Virus record (IMG/VR): IMGVR_UViG_3300028025_001917
Location: 1 to 23,841 of that record
DNA length: 23,841 bases
Reading direction: 5' to 3' (one strand)
DNA from: a virus
The translations under genes were made by a program, and so were the position numbers. Position 1 is the first letter of the stretch. Every line of letters begins with the position of its first letter. Positions 13,608-21,730 of this stretch are shown in pieces. A model generated the notes under the pieces. That model saw nothing but the letters and a program-made list of their open reading frames with translations. It had not been told where the DNA came from and did not search any database.

Positions 13608-15122
13608 TTATCGTCTGCCCAGCGAAAAGGTTTCTAACTGGAAGTTACTAAACACGGGGATCGTCTGACCGCTGTCGATAATGTTCACGTCTATAAAATA
13701 GCCTGCCCCGCCCATCGGGATGCGGTAGCTCTGGCTGCTGGCCGATCCCCACTGGCTCGTCCCCCACAGACCACCACCCCAAATCCCGTAGAACGAGAAC
13801 GGCAAGCTGTACGATCCCATCACCTCGCCCGTCGTCCAACTGACACGGCACTCGGCAGACCCACGCAACTGCGCCGTTAGATACCCCCAGCGCAGCGCCT
13901 TATAGGTCGCCGTATCGCCACAGTACATCCGGTGCAGACGCACGTTGAACGTGTACGCCGACCCACCCGTCCCGTCTGCGTTGACGTTATCCAGCGCCAC
14001 ACTGGCATCACACAGACTGACGTATCCACTGGCATCCCCACGCAGCGTCACAGGGAGGCCTTCTGTGTTCAGCGTCTCCCACATGGAACTTGTGTCAGGG
14101 TCGATGTACGCCCCGTCCCACGGGCCAGTCCATGCGTTCAGCGTGGTGTGGTAGGTGTACACGCCGATCTCAGGCAACGTGATCCACAACTCTCGCGTAG
14201 CCCGGTTAAACGTGCAGCGGATGTTGCTGAAGTCTGCCGACGCCATCGACCGGATCAGCGGCAGCAGCGGGTCAGGCGTTTCCTTGCTCGACACAGGCGC
14301 GACTTCGGCTTCGTTGCAGCGGTATAACCCACGCTCTGACACGAAGTACGCCACGTTGCCAATGCTGACGATGGACTTCTTGGCAATCGTCCCGACATCG
14401 GACGTGATGCCAGACGGGGTGACCGTGATGTCGTCCTGCCCGTAGCCTGTCAAACGAGAAATGCCGCGACGGTGGAAGATCAGCAGCGAGGTGCTGACAC
14501 TTGCCAATCCAACCACCGTCTCGTCGGAGAACGTGCGGACGATGATCTGCCCACCATTCAGCGACCCGTTGCCCAGCGTTGAGCCGTTGTTGATGTCCGA
14601 GTAGAAGATGCTATCTGGGAACGACGGGTTCCCGCATCCCCACAGCCGCTCGTTGTGGACGACGATGGTGTTGACCGCAACCGTGCCTGCAATGTCCGTC
14701 GTGACAGCGGTGCCGTCCCAAGCGTTGAGCAAGCCGCCGTCTGCGATGTAGACCACATCGTTCGTGCCGTCACGGAACTGGGCAAACGACGGCGCGACGG
14801 ACGTGGAGAACGTCCCCGTCTGGCTGGCCCACGTCCATGGGAACGCGCCGTAGGTCGTCGTCCGCAACGTCCCGTTGCACATCGCCATGATCTCTTGGGT
14901 GCCGCCGTCCTTGAGCCATGTGTAGCCATTCAGCACAGGATGGGCGCTCAAGGCCGCGCTGGACCGCTGGGTACCACCACGCTTGGTGATGGCCCCAAAG
15001 TCCGTCAGACGGGCGTTGCCAGCCTTGCGGAGTTGCGTCGGGGTCAGCGCAACGTCGTCAGAGATGCTGTTCAGCCCACCGTCCATCATGGGCTGTTGAT
15101 CCAGCAACTTATCCCGCGCCAT
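13608..15122 (-). CDS. Beta-propeller tail nozzle / DNA-stabilisation protein
   Basis: The 504-residue product follows the adaptor gene with a one-base overlap. Its sequence alternates short beta stretches with turns, as in propellers: MDGGLNSISDDVALTPTQLRKAGNARL at the start is the usual opening of this phage group, then AMCNGTLRTTTYGAFPWTWAS, YIADGGLLNAWDGTAV, VVHNERLWGCGNPSFPDSIFYSD, TSLLIFHRRGISRLTGYG and AKKSIVSIGNVAYFVSERGLYR. Such proteins (P22 gp10-like stabilisation protein, or the T7 gp12 nozzle) plug and lengthen the short tail below the adaptor. At 504 residues it is near P22 gp10 (about 470) and smaller than T7 gp12 (about 790). The C-terminal third (VRLHRMYCGDTATYKALRWGYLTAQL) is a further beta domain that may bind the fibres. 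Confidence 0.78.
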   Translation of the reverse strand: MARDKLLDQQPMMDGGLNSISDDVALTPTQLRKAGNARLTDFGAITKRGGTQRSSAALSAHPVLNGYTWLKDGGTQEIMAMCNGTLRTTTYGAFPWTWASQTGTFSTSVAPSFAQFRDGTNDVVYIADGGLLNAWDGTAVTTDIAGTVAVNTIVVHNERLWGCGNPSFPDSIFYSDINNGSTLGNGSLNGGQIIVRTFSDETVVGLASVSTSLLIFHRRGISRLTGYGQDDITVTPSGITSDVGTIAKKSIVSIGNVAYFVSERGLYRCNEAEVAPVSSKETPDPLLPLIRSMASADFSNIRCTFNRATRELWITLPEIGVYTYHTTLNAWTGPWDGAYIDPDTSSMWETLNTEGLPVTLRGDASGYVSLCDASVALDNVNADGTGGSAYTFNVRLHRMYCGDTATYKALRWGYLTAQLRGSAECRVSWTTGEVMGSYSLPFSFYGIWGGGLWGTSQWGSASSQSYRIPMGGAGYFIDVNIIDSGQTIPVFSNFQLETFSLGRR

Positions 15123-15808
15123 CAGCCACCACCCCAGTCGTACTTCACATCTGGGTACGCCATGCGCGTCGGGTTGATCGTGCGGCGACGGATATCGTCC
15201 AGCATGATCTGACGCTCCCCGTTTGCCAGCGCCTTCAAGTCACCCGCTGCACGGGACTCTGCGCCACCCTTGAGCAGCAACTGTGACGCTGCTTCCCATA
15301 CGACGATGAAGTAGCTGTTCTCGGGGTACTGTATCGTGGAACTGGTGCTGGCAAGGTCGAGCAGGGAGGTCGGTTTGTAGTTGACCGCCACATACGTCGG
15401 CGTCCCTTGTGCGACAGGCAGCAACTGGATCGCCTGACCCGCGACGTAGTACGTCCTCGGGTACGTTGGCAGATAGTTTGTCGTCGTCGCCAGCGGGACG
15501 TTCTGGAAGCTCGTCTCGGTGTACAGAAAATTCCCGTCGTTGACCGACAGGATGCGGTACATATTCTTTTGCGTGTCACCGCTGCCGTCGTTCAAGTCCG
15601 TAAACAGGATTTGCCCGTTCGCGTCAGTCGTGACCAGCTTCTGGTTGAACGTGTAGTATGGGGCAGCGTTCAGAATCTGCGACCATTCTCCGTCAAAGAC
15701 GGAATTGAGAACGGCCTTAATCGTCGTGTCAGACCACCGAGACGAGGACTCTGCGTCCATGTACTCCTTGGTACTGTCAATCAGCATCTGAAACGTGGCT
15801 ACCGGCAT
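15122..15808 (-). CDS. Head-tail adaptor (tail tubular protein A-like)
   Basis: The 228-residue protein starts at ATG after a GAGAGGTAG ribosome site. The first ~40 residues (MLIDSTKEYMDAESSSRWSDTTIKAVLNSVFDGEWSQIL) are the helical start typical of adaptor proteins of the T7 gp11 and P22 gp4 kind, which bind below the portal and link it to the nozzle. The middle has beta strands (YRILSVNDGNFLYTETSFQNVPL, AIQLLPVAQGTPTYVAVNYKP). The end is a helical pair (YFIVVWEAASQLLLKGGAESRAAGDLKALANGERQIMLDDIRRR) and a short Gly tail. Its stop overlaps the next start (TGATG), and the next gene encodes the propeller nozzle, as in podoviruses. Identification rests on pattern and context, not on an invariant motif. 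Confidence 0.75.
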   Translation of the reverse strand: MPVATFQMLIDSTKEYMDAESSSRWSDTTIKAVLNSVFDGEWSQILNAAPYYTFNQKLVTTDANGQILFTDLNDGSGDTQKNMYRILSVNDGNFLYTETSFQNVPLATTTNYLPTYPRTYYVAGQAIQLLPVAQGTPTYVAVNYKPTSLLDLASTSSTIQYPENSYFIVVWEAASQLLLKGGAESRAAGDLKALANGERQIMLDDIRRRTINPTRMAYPDVKYDWGGG

Positions 15809-15818
15809 ACGCTACCTC

Positions 15819-16262
15819 TCAAGAAACTTTGCGCGGACGCCCACGGCCACGACGAATCGTGGACGGATTGGCGCTATCCAGCATATCCCCAATCGCTTCT
15901 TCAACGGCGCTGTTCACCACACCCGTGTTGTAGTTACTCACCGAGTCTGACAAACGCTGAATGTCTTCACGCGGAAACGTCCGCATCATCTTTTCAAGGT
16001 ACGACGGCGCTTCATCAGGAGAACAGCCAAGGGGAAGATAACCAATAATGTCGTAGGCCATCTTTCGGTCGTATTGCTCCGTCTGGCACCATTCCCAGCG
16101 ACGGTCATCAGGTTGCCACTCCATGCACACGGACCATGTGGGGACACCAGTGTCAATCAAGCGCAACTTGAGTCCACCATGCACCTCCCGAAGCCGCCGC
16201 TGAATCTCAGGCGACGGCTCGGGGATGCCCGCAGGATTCACCAGAATCACGGGCGTGGTCAT
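15819..16262 (-). CDS. Head/neck-region protein with AT-hook-like C-terminus
   Basis: The 147-residue product starts at ATG two bases after the previous stop. The N-terminal half (IPEPSPEIQRRLREVHGGLKLRLIDTG, then WSVCMEWQPDDRRWEWCQ) resembles a group of phage proteins with a SPELQxRLREVxPxLxLRW...WxVxMEWPxxDPRW pattern that are usually encoded near the capsid gene and not understood. A second part (AYDIIGYLPLGCSPDEAPSYLEKMMRTF) also fits that group. The last eleven residues are RRGRGRPRKVS, a textbook AT-hook core (GRP flanked by basic residues) that binds the minor groove of AT-rich DNA in other proteins. Whether it touches packaged DNA here is inference. The gene lies between the decoration candidate and the adaptor, so a role in head completion is plausible. 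Confidence 0.75.
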   Translation of the reverse strand: MTTPVILVNPAGIPEPSPEIQRRLREVHGGLKLRLIDTGVPTWSVCMEWQPDDRRWEWCQTEQYDRKMAYDIIGYLPLGCSPDEAPSYLEKMMRTFPREDIQRLSDSVSNYNTGVVNSAVEEAIGDMLDSANPSTIRRGRGRPRKVS

Positions 16263-16263
16263 G

Positions 16264-16698
16264 TTACTCGGTCACCAGCAGTTCGACGTACACGGCAAGG
16301 TCGTCAGGCTGGACCGACACTGCGCCCGTCGTCACCAGCGCCACGCGGAGGCTGTCGCCCTGATTCAGCGTCCGGTTGGCATCCGTGGTCGTCGTCAGGA
16401 AGACAAACTGAAGCGGCGTATCAGCCGCCGCTGCGCTGATCGCAAGGCCGCTGGTCAGTGCCACTGCCGTCGCGCCCGTCATCTTGAACAGCGTGGCGAC
16501 GCAGGACGTAGCCGCCGTGGGATAGACGGCTGCACACACCGACGCACGGTTGATGTACGCCTTGGCCGGTGAAGCGCAGACGTTGTGGTTTTCCGTGCCA
16601 GCCGCCAACGTGCCGCCCGTGGGGTTCATGTCACTTGACACGACATTCGGGTGGACGCCCAGCCGTCCGGGCTTCGGAGCAAAAAAGTTATATGCCAT
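16264..16698 (-). CDS. Putative capsid decoration or head-associated beta protein
   Basis: The frame is open back to an ATG at 16722, but that start overlaps the post-capsid hairpin. The ATG at 16698 (protein MAYNFFAPKPGRLG) has a GGAGA ribosome site six bases upstream and gives 144 residues, so I chose it. The product is Ala/Thr/Val-rich and mostly beta, with a repeated alternation of hydrophobic residues (ATLFKMTGATAVALTSGLAIS; LQFVFLTTTTDANRTLNQGDSLRVALVTTG) and a VQPDDLAVYVELLV ending. Position just after the capsid gene and the beta-sandwich look suit a decoration (cementing) protein, but I cannot name a family. It shares general style with the 156-residue protein at 10019-10489, though I see no aligned motif. 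Confidence 0.68.
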   Translation of the reverse strand: MAYNFFAPKPGRLGVHPNVVSSDMNPTGGTLAAGTENHNVCASPAKAYINRASVCAAVYPTAATSCVATLFKMTGATAVALTSGLAISAAAADTPLQFVFLTTTTDANRTLNQGDSLRVALVTTGAVSVQPDDLAVYVELLVTE

Positions 16699-16723
16699 CT
16701 GAAGTCTCCAAGTTGATCCCAAT

Positions 16724-16755
16724 GGGGGGCAGTAGCCGGATTGCTACCACCCCCC
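16724..16755 (-). terminator. GC-rich hairpin after the capsid gene (terminator-like or processing)
   Basis: On the transcript a 13-bp stem forms with arms GGGGGGUGGUAGC and GCUACUGCCCCCC around a six-base loop AAUCCG; two of the pairs are G-U. It lies nine bases after the capsid TAA and ends 25 bases before the next ATG. No U-run follows (AUUGGGAUC), so a classical intrinsic terminator is doubtful. It may be an mRNA-stability or RNase-processing hairpin that sets capsid mRNA apart from downstream genes, or a partial terminator. In T7 the late terminator sits in the same place, right after the capsid gene. Confidence 0.6.
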
Positions 16756-16764
16756 ACCGCGACT

Positions 16765-18075
16765 TTAGATGTGCGAGTAGCGGGCTGTGTCGGTGTAGCC
16801 CGTGATGCTGCCGTGCGCGTTACGCGCCAAGCAGGCGAGGTTGCCGTACCAGCCATACGTCGTTTCAAACGCATCGCGGCCAGACAACCAACGCCACGGA
16901 CCAGCGCCCTCAAACTCCACGAAGCCCCAGTCCTTCGCATCCACCCACGACAGCGACGGGATGTGCAGGAGGTAGATCGTGCCAGCGGGGACGTAGTAGT
17001 CCGTCACGCACGGGATGCCACAAATCTCAATGGCCTTGTAGCCACCCTTGATCGTGGTGCCGAACTCGCCAGCGGTGAACCGACGCTGCGCCACCATCGA
17101 CTCCATGAGCTTCTTGGCAAGACCCGGCGTGGTCATTAGCAGGAAGTCCTTGGGCTTCACGTTGGCGTCCTTGCCAGAGCGACCCGCGATGCGCTGGATC
17201 AAGTCCCAGATGTCCGATTCGGTCGGCTGGGTCGCATCCGGCGTGTCCGTGCCAGCGACGAGGCGCGTAGCATCCCAGATGCTGTACGTCGCGTTGCTGA
17301 TCGTGTGCAACGTGGCGTAGGCGTTGCCGCGGTTGGTGATGTTGATCAGACCATTCATGGCGCTGTTAAACGACGTGTCGTTTGCCGTCGCCTTCACGAT
17401 CTTGTCCGTCGCCGCCATGCCCGAGATGGCCGTGCCCAGCGTCAGCGTGGCGTTGTCGCCGCTGTTGGTGATGCCGGTAATAGTCGCACGACCAAGGACG
17501 GCATTTGACACCGACGTGTCCAGCACCGCAATGTGGTCGCCAATAGACAGGAGCAGCGCACCCTGACCAGCGTTCGCCACGCCATAGGGCGAAGCTACGA
17601 TGATTTCGGTCGTGCTGTTCACCGTGCCAACCAAGGCCACCACGCCGTCAGCCTTGTTGTGCAACGCCTGCTGCATGAGCAGCATGGAGGCGTCCTTGAT
17701 TTCTTCCATCGTCTTGGTGGCGATGGTCGTGAAGGCCGCGTCCTTCGACTGCGTTCCGACGAACGCCAAACCGTCAACCTGACGGGTGGTGTAGGCACGG
17801 ACGATACCAACGCGAGCCTGCACTTCGGTCGCCGTCGTGTCGGGCGGGAAGTAGCCAGCCGACGAGAACGTCGCGCCAGACGGACGACCCGTCACCACGT
17901 CAAAGAACACATCGTTGCCGCCCCAACGCATATTGCGCGGGCCACCGGCACGTCCCTTCTCCAACTGCGCGAGGAGCGGCGTGACGAGGTTCTGCACCTT
18001 CTCACGGAACTGCGCGTACACGTTCTTGAGCAAACCAGTCAGTTCGCCATCGGTAATAAGAGTGGGGTTAGCCAC
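16765..18075 (-). CDS. Major capsid protein (HK97-fold), GTG start
   Basis: This 436-residue protein is the likely coat protein that forms the icosahedral shell. It starts at GTG, preceded at a spacing of three bases by AGAGGTGA, a strong ribosome site, and follows the scaffold stop by 20 bases. The opening (MANPTLITDGELTGLLKNVYAQFREKVQ) is the N-arm. GGNDVFFDVVTGRPSGATFSSAGYFPP resembles an E-loop region, and the helix KTMEEIKDASMLLMQQALHNKADGVVALVG resembles the P-domain spine. Residues ~150-230 form a beta-rich Thr/Gly segment that looks like an inserted domain. Later parts (FLLMTTPGLAKKLMESMVAQRRF, WGFVEFEGAGPWRWLSGRDAFETTYGWYGNLAC) fit the A-domain. No N-terminal delta domain or cleavage site is evident, which agrees with the separate scaffold gene. 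Confidence 0.85.
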   Translation of the reverse strand: MANPTLITDGELTGLLKNVYAQFREKVQNLVTPLLAQLEKGRAGGPRNMRWGGNDVFFDVVTGRPSGATFSSAGYFPPDTTATEVQARVGIVRAYTTRQVDGLAFVGTQSKDAAFTTIATKTMEEIKDASMLLMQQALHNKADGVVALVGTVNSTTEIIVASPYGVANAGQGALLLSIGDHIAVLDTSVSNAVLGRATITGITNSGDNATLTLGTAISGMAATDKIVKATANDTSFNSAMNGLINITNRGNAYATLHTISNATYSIWDATRLVAGTDTPDATQPTESDIWDLIQRIAGRSGKDANVKPKDFLLMTTPGLAKKLMESMVAQRRFTAGEFGTTIKGGYKAIEICGIPCVTDYYVPAGTIYLLHIPSLSWVDAKDWGFVEFEGAGPWRWLSGRDAFETTYGWYGNLACLARNAHGSITGYTDTARYSHI

Positions 18076-18078
18076 GGG

Positions 18079-18086
18079 TCACCTCT
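18079..18086 (-). promoter_or_regulatory. Strong ribosome binding site for capsid GTG start
   Basis: On the minus strand the bases read AGAGGTGA, an extended match to the anti-Shine-Dalgarno sequence, three bases before the GTG at 18075. It sets the start of the major capsid protein, which has no nearby ATG, and may offset the weaker GTG codon for a highly made protein. Confidence 0.7.
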
Positions 18087-18095
18087 AGGATGTTA

Positions 18096-19148
18096 TCAGC
18101 GAAAGGATGACAACGCCGAGTTCAGCGCACTCGCTACGGCGTCATCTACGGTGTTGCCTGCGACAGCCTTGGGTTTGCCAGACGGCTTCCCAGCACTGCC
18201 CACAGGGACCATCTTCTGTCCTACGGCGCGCTTGGCTCGCTGCGCTTCCACACGGGCCTTATCGCGCTCGACCAACGCCTTCTGAGTCTCCTGTTGAGGA
18301 GCCGAGGTAGTTGTGCGAGATCGACGCCCATGCTGGGCTTGTGCCCAGACGGCCAAATCGTCGAGGATGTACTGCCTGACAGCTTCGTAGCGTGACGCCG
18401 GGATGTACGGCTCCCCATTCGGAGCGCGTTCAACGTGCGCGTACATAGCCATCTGAAACTTCTGAGCCAGTTCTTCCACGGGAACAGACGGCAGTGCCTC
18501 GGCAATCATGTCGAGGGCTGGCGCTACTTCGTTCTCGTAGAACCGCTGACCTGTCTCCACAATCACAGACATCTTCTGCTCAACCCGAAGGTCTTCGACA
18601 GCTTTCTCTGCGCGTGTGGCCCTGCTTTCCGGCGAGTTCTCTTCGCCATACGCATCGCGTACAGCCATCAAGAAATCGTCGTCTAACAGCAGCTTCTCAA
18701 TCTGTGACTCACGTTCCGACAGCAGGGCGGCGAGTTGCTCGCGCTCCTGATGGACCTGTTGAGCCATCTGCTCAACCTGCTGGACCTTCTGCTCACGTTC
18801 CTGATTGTACACGCCCCACTGCGCCAGCTTCACCACCTGATCCAAACGGTCTTGGCGCACCTTCCCGTTGGCTTTGTACTCGACCATCAAATCAGGAACT
18901 TCAACCTCTCCTTCTGCGTCCCGAAGAGTAAACTCCGTTGCCAGATCATCCGTCACCGTGCGAACAGCGACGTACCCCTCTGGCATATCAGATGGCGCAT
19001 CGTCATCCGCACTATCGTCTGACGCTACGGCATCCCCTTCGTCTGCGTCTGGAGCCAGTGTCTCTTCAGCGTCATCCGCCGCGACGGTGTCTTGTTGCGG
19101 TGGGAGGGCGTTGGCGACGGCACTGGAAATGGCTTCACCGATGTCCAT
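18096..19148 (-). CDS. Capsid scaffolding protein
   Basis: The product has 350 residues and lies between portal and major capsid genes, the usual place of the scaffold. Scaffold proteins guide coat assembly into procapsids and leave before or during packaging. The N-terminal ~60 residues are extremely acidic (runs such as ADDAEE and DDSADDD). A long charged coiled-coil/helical region follows from about 98 to 195 (VRQDRLDQVVKLAQ through QEREQLAALLSERESQIEKLL). The C-terminal ~75 residues are basic (GRRSRT, KARVEAQRAKRAVGQK) and end in an amphipathic helix (VDDAVASALNSALSSFR), which resembles the coat-binding C-terminus of other phage scaffolds. There is no protease motif, so self-cleavage is not indicated. 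The function is assigned by composition and context. Confidence 0.82.
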   Translation of the reverse strand: MDIGEAISSAVANALPPQQDTVAADDAEETLAPDADEGDAVASDDSADDDAPSDMPEGYVAVRTVTDDLATEFTLRDAEGEVEVPDLMVEYKANGKVRQDRLDQVVKLAQWGVYNQEREQKVQQVEQMAQQVHQEREQLAALLSERESQIEKLLLDDDFLMAVRDAYGEENSPESRATRAEKAVEDLRVEQKMSVIVETGQRFYENEVAPALDMIAEALPSVPVEELAQKFQMAMYAHVERAPNGEPYIPASRYEAVRQYILDDLAVWAQAQHGRRSRTTTSAPQQETQKALVERDKARVEAQRAKRAVGQKMVPVGSAGKPSGKPKAVAGNTVDDAVASALNSALSSFR

Positions 19149-19157
19149 GCAGCGATC

Positions 19158-21452
19158 CTATTGCTGTCGGGATAAGATGTCAGCTTGCTGCGCGGCCTGT
19201 TCTGCCTCTGGAATGCCAGCCAAATTCTGCTGAAGAAGGTTGGTAATCCCAATCGGCGGGTTGCCACTCGCGAGCGGTAACTGTCCCGGTGTGATATTTG
19301 GTACGCTGGCAGCGGGAGGTCCGCTTGCTGGGCCAGCACCAGCGGGAGGGGCCGCGCCCATGTCGGGTGGCGGTCCTCCTCCCTGTTTCTGCTGCGCTTG
19401 GTTGGCAAGCGCGGTCCACCGCTCTTGCGCGGCGGCAATAATCGATGGGTCGATGTCGTCCTGCAACAGCAACTCGCGTTCCAGCACGTCCTGATGAATC
19501 GACTCGTTGTCCTGCCAACGAAGCTCAGGAACCGGCGTCTGCATCCGAATCGCGTCAGCCACCCGCTTGGCTCGCGCTTCCTGATCGTCGTCTGGAGACG
19601 CAATGTTGGTGGCGACGGCAAACATCTGGCGACGACGGTACTCCTTCATGTCGATCACGCCGGTTTGCAGCCAGTTGTCCAGCATATACAGCCGGAACGC
19701 CATCGGCATCGGCATCATCGTCGCAGCTTCGACCTTCACATCGCTCTGCCCGTCAAAATCTGACGACGAGACAGCGCGAGCAAGGTCAGGGCGACCCTTG
19801 CCAATCGCGCCAAGCGAGCGCGGCATATCGTAGCCCCACGACATCCCCGCCAGCGTGACCTTGCCCCAGTCCGTGTACGCCATTGCCAGCGCATTGACGC
19901 ACGGGCTGAACACGCGCTCCAACTGTTCGCGGCTGGCAATGATGGCACGGCCTGATTCGCCGGTCACCTGACCACGGCTGACCGTATTCCAGCCCGAGGC
20001 GTTCTCAAACGCGCTCTTCTCCAGCGCCAGCGCCTCTTTGACATCGCCGCCCACGCTAAACCCGTTGACCGGCTGGATGCTGTCGGACATCGGACCAGCG
20101 CCACGGATTTCGATCATGGAAGTCACGCCGCCCATGAAGGTTTCCGTGGCAATCGCGTTCGGTCGCGTCAGGAATCGACCACCCGCGTTAACCCGGATGT
20201 TCTCGATCCACTTTGACAGGAGTGCATTGACGCGCATCTGGTGGTCTATCCATTGCTCCATGATGGGGCGAGGATAGTAACTGGGGTCGCTGGAACCGTC
20301 GCGTATGGGCACCAGTGGAATCACGTTCCACATCAGGGGCGAGGGGCCAAATACGACTTCATCACCAACGACCACCATCTGCAAGCCTTCGGGCAGCACA
20401 TCGGGGTGCGGCTCCAGATAGACCGTGAACCGCTCGGTCACATCCTCATCGCGGAGACGCTGGCCTTCGCCAATGGTCGTCTGCGACAGCACCCACGCGC
20501 CGATCCCTTCCGATCCGCTGTACGTCGGGCCGTTGCCGGTGGACATCATCGTGTCGGCAGCATCCAACCCCGTAATGCCGTACCGATACGCCGCTTCGGA
20601 ACGCGAGATCACCTCCCGAATAATGACCCAATGCGGTTTCTGTGTGGCCGTGGCGTTAGGCGAGACACGAACCTGCTCGACCCGAAGCGTCTGGCAGCCA
20701 ATATCCCCCATGGGCTTCTTCTGCCCAGCGATATCCCCCATGCGCTCGTCCCACGGGCCACGATTCGGATTCCAGTATTCGTGCCAGAAGGAAATGCCGT
20801 CCGTTTGCGCCCAGAATGACGCCTCACGCGCCATTCGCGGCATCTCCTGCTGCTCATACTGGTACTCCAGCGCCATCTGTTGCGCTTGGGCCTTGCGACG
20901 GTCCTCTGGGTCTTGCGTGACCGGCGTGACGGAGAACCCGGGCTTCTGATCCATCATGATTTGCAGCCGCTGATCCAGCGCCTTGTCAATCATGTTGTAG
21001 ACCACGCGAGCCGCATCACGCGGACGGGCCGGTTCACGCCACGGGCCGAGTCCGCTGGCCGAAATCCACTGCTGACCGGCACGGAACAAGCGATTTCGCT
21101 CGACCAAGTGCAAGTGCATCTGCACCGCTTCGCGTCGGCTGTCCCACAAGCCACGACACCACGACGCCCACGCCGACGATTCGATGTTTTCTACGTCGTC
21201 AGCGGCAGGGAAGTCGTGACCGTACAGCGCACGACGCAACGAAGCGTCATTTTCTGACGCCGTGCTGGTGTTATTTGACGGAGGGTTCGGAGCAACCTTC
21301 TCGTTCGGGCCGAGTGGGTTGTTGGACAGCCCTTCCATCGCACGGAGCATCTCCGTTTCAAGGATCGGGCCTTCAAGGGACGGTACAGTCGCGCTCCCTT
21401 CATCAAGCATCCCAAGTGGATCGTCCCCGCCAAAATACACCGGACCCGTCAT
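19158..21452 (-). CDS. Portal protein
   Basis: This 764-residue protein fits the large P22-type portal family. The portal forms the dodecameric ring at one capsid vertex through which DNA is packaged and ejected and onto which the tail attaches. The order from the N-terminus is an acidic Gly/Asp-rich leader, the REPARPRDAARVVYNMIDKALDQRLQ segment typical of portal clip/wing entry, FWHEYWNPNRGPWDERMG, and a long central part with QTLRVEQVRVSPNA. Then come the region GSSDPSYYPRPIMEQWIDHQMRVNALLSKW and a helical stretch with QVTGESGRAIIASREQLER. The last ~100 residues are a Gln/Pro/Gly-rich tail (GGGPPPDMGAAPPAGAGP) without predicted fold. The gene follows terminase and precedes scaffold and capsid. 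Its TAG stop is nine bases from the scaffold start. Confidence 0.88.
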   Translation of the reverse strand: MTGPVYFGGDDPLGMLDEGSATVPSLEGPILETEMLRAMEGLSNNPLGPNEKVAPNPPSNNTSTASENDASLRRALYGHDFPAADDVENIESSAWASWCRGLWDSRREAVQMHLHLVERNRLFRAGQQWISASGLGPWREPARPRDAARVVYNMIDKALDQRLQIMMDQKPGFSVTPVTQDPEDRRKAQAQQMALEYQYEQQEMPRMAREASFWAQTDGISFWHEYWNPNRGPWDERMGDIAGQKKPMGDIGCQTLRVEQVRVSPNATATQKPHWVIIREVISRSEAAYRYGITGLDAADTMMSTGNGPTYSGSEGIGAWVLSQTTIGEGQRLRDEDVTERFTVYLEPHPDVLPEGLQMVVVGDEVVFGPSPLMWNVIPLVPIRDGSSDPSYYPRPIMEQWIDHQMRVNALLSKWIENIRVNAGGRFLTRPNAIATETFMGGVTSMIEIRGAGPMSDSIQPVNGFSVGGDVKEALALEKSAFENASGWNTVSRGQVTGESGRAIIASREQLERVFSPCVNALAMAYTDWGKVTLAGMSWGYDMPRSLGAIGKGRPDLARAVSSSDFDGQSDVKVEAATMMPMPMAFRLYMLDNWLQTGVIDMKEYRRRQMFAVATNIASPDDDQEARAKRVADAIRMQTPVPELRWQDNESIHQDVLERELLLQDDIDPSIIAAAQERWTALANQAQQKQGGGPPPDMGAAPPAGAGPASGPPAASVPNITPGQLPLASGNPPIGITNLLQQNLAGIPEAEQAAQQADILSRQQ

Positions 21453-21730
21453 GCGTCGATTCTCCCTACGTTGAAGGCACTTCGCACCAGATTCCAGTCA
21501 CGGAGCGCATCGTACTTCTCACGAATCGCCTTCATCATGTCTTCCTGCGCCCACCCGTCCGGGTACTGCATCGCGACGGCGACCAGATCATCTGGCACGA
21601 CCGCGCTGTACGGGTCTTCCTCTAGTTTCTGCACAATAGGCATTGGCGCGAAGAGCGTCACCGTCTCGCAAATGCGGTGGACGGCGTAGATCGCCGCGAC
21701 AGGCCAGAGAACGCGCAGGAGTTCGGTCAC
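21449..21730 (-). CDS. Small helical protein of unknown function before portal
   Basis: The frame is open back to an ATG at 21784, but that would overlap the upstream gene by 58 bases and has no visible ribosome site. The GTG at 21730 forms a GTGA overlap with the upstream stop and gives 93 residues, so I chose it. The stop in turn overlaps the portal start as ATGA. Residues ~2-17 (TELLRVLWPVAAIYAVHR) are amphipathic to hydrophobic and might contact a membrane. The rest is soluble and helical, with PDDLVAVAMQYPDGWAQEDMMKAIREKYDALRDWN. I do not recognise the family. The coupling on both sides suggests an amount matched to portal protein. Confidence 0.65.
   Translation of the reverse strand: MTELLRVLWPVAAIYAVHRICETVTLFAPMPIVQKLEEDPYSAVVPDDLVAVAMQYPDGWAQEDMMKAIREKYDALRDWNLVRSAFNVGRIDA
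21727..21730 (-). promoter_or_regulatory. GTGA stop-start overlap
   Basis: The TGA of the beta-sandwich gene and the GTG of the following gene share two bases. This decides the GTG start at 21730, because no ribosome site precedes the longer open frame beginning at 21784. Confidence 0.55.

Noticed and set aside
12757-13637. Plus-strand open frames of about 210-220 residues over the tail fibre gene
   Set aside because: These are shadows of the fibre gene: Val/Pro/Thr-rich or Arg/His-rich strings with no domain pattern, overlapping each other and antisense to a well-supported gene.
17533-18285. Plus-strand open frame of 250 residues across the capsid and scaffold genes
   Set aside because: It spans the junction of two strongly supported minus-strand genes and is Arg/His-rich, as expected for an antisense GC-rich frame.
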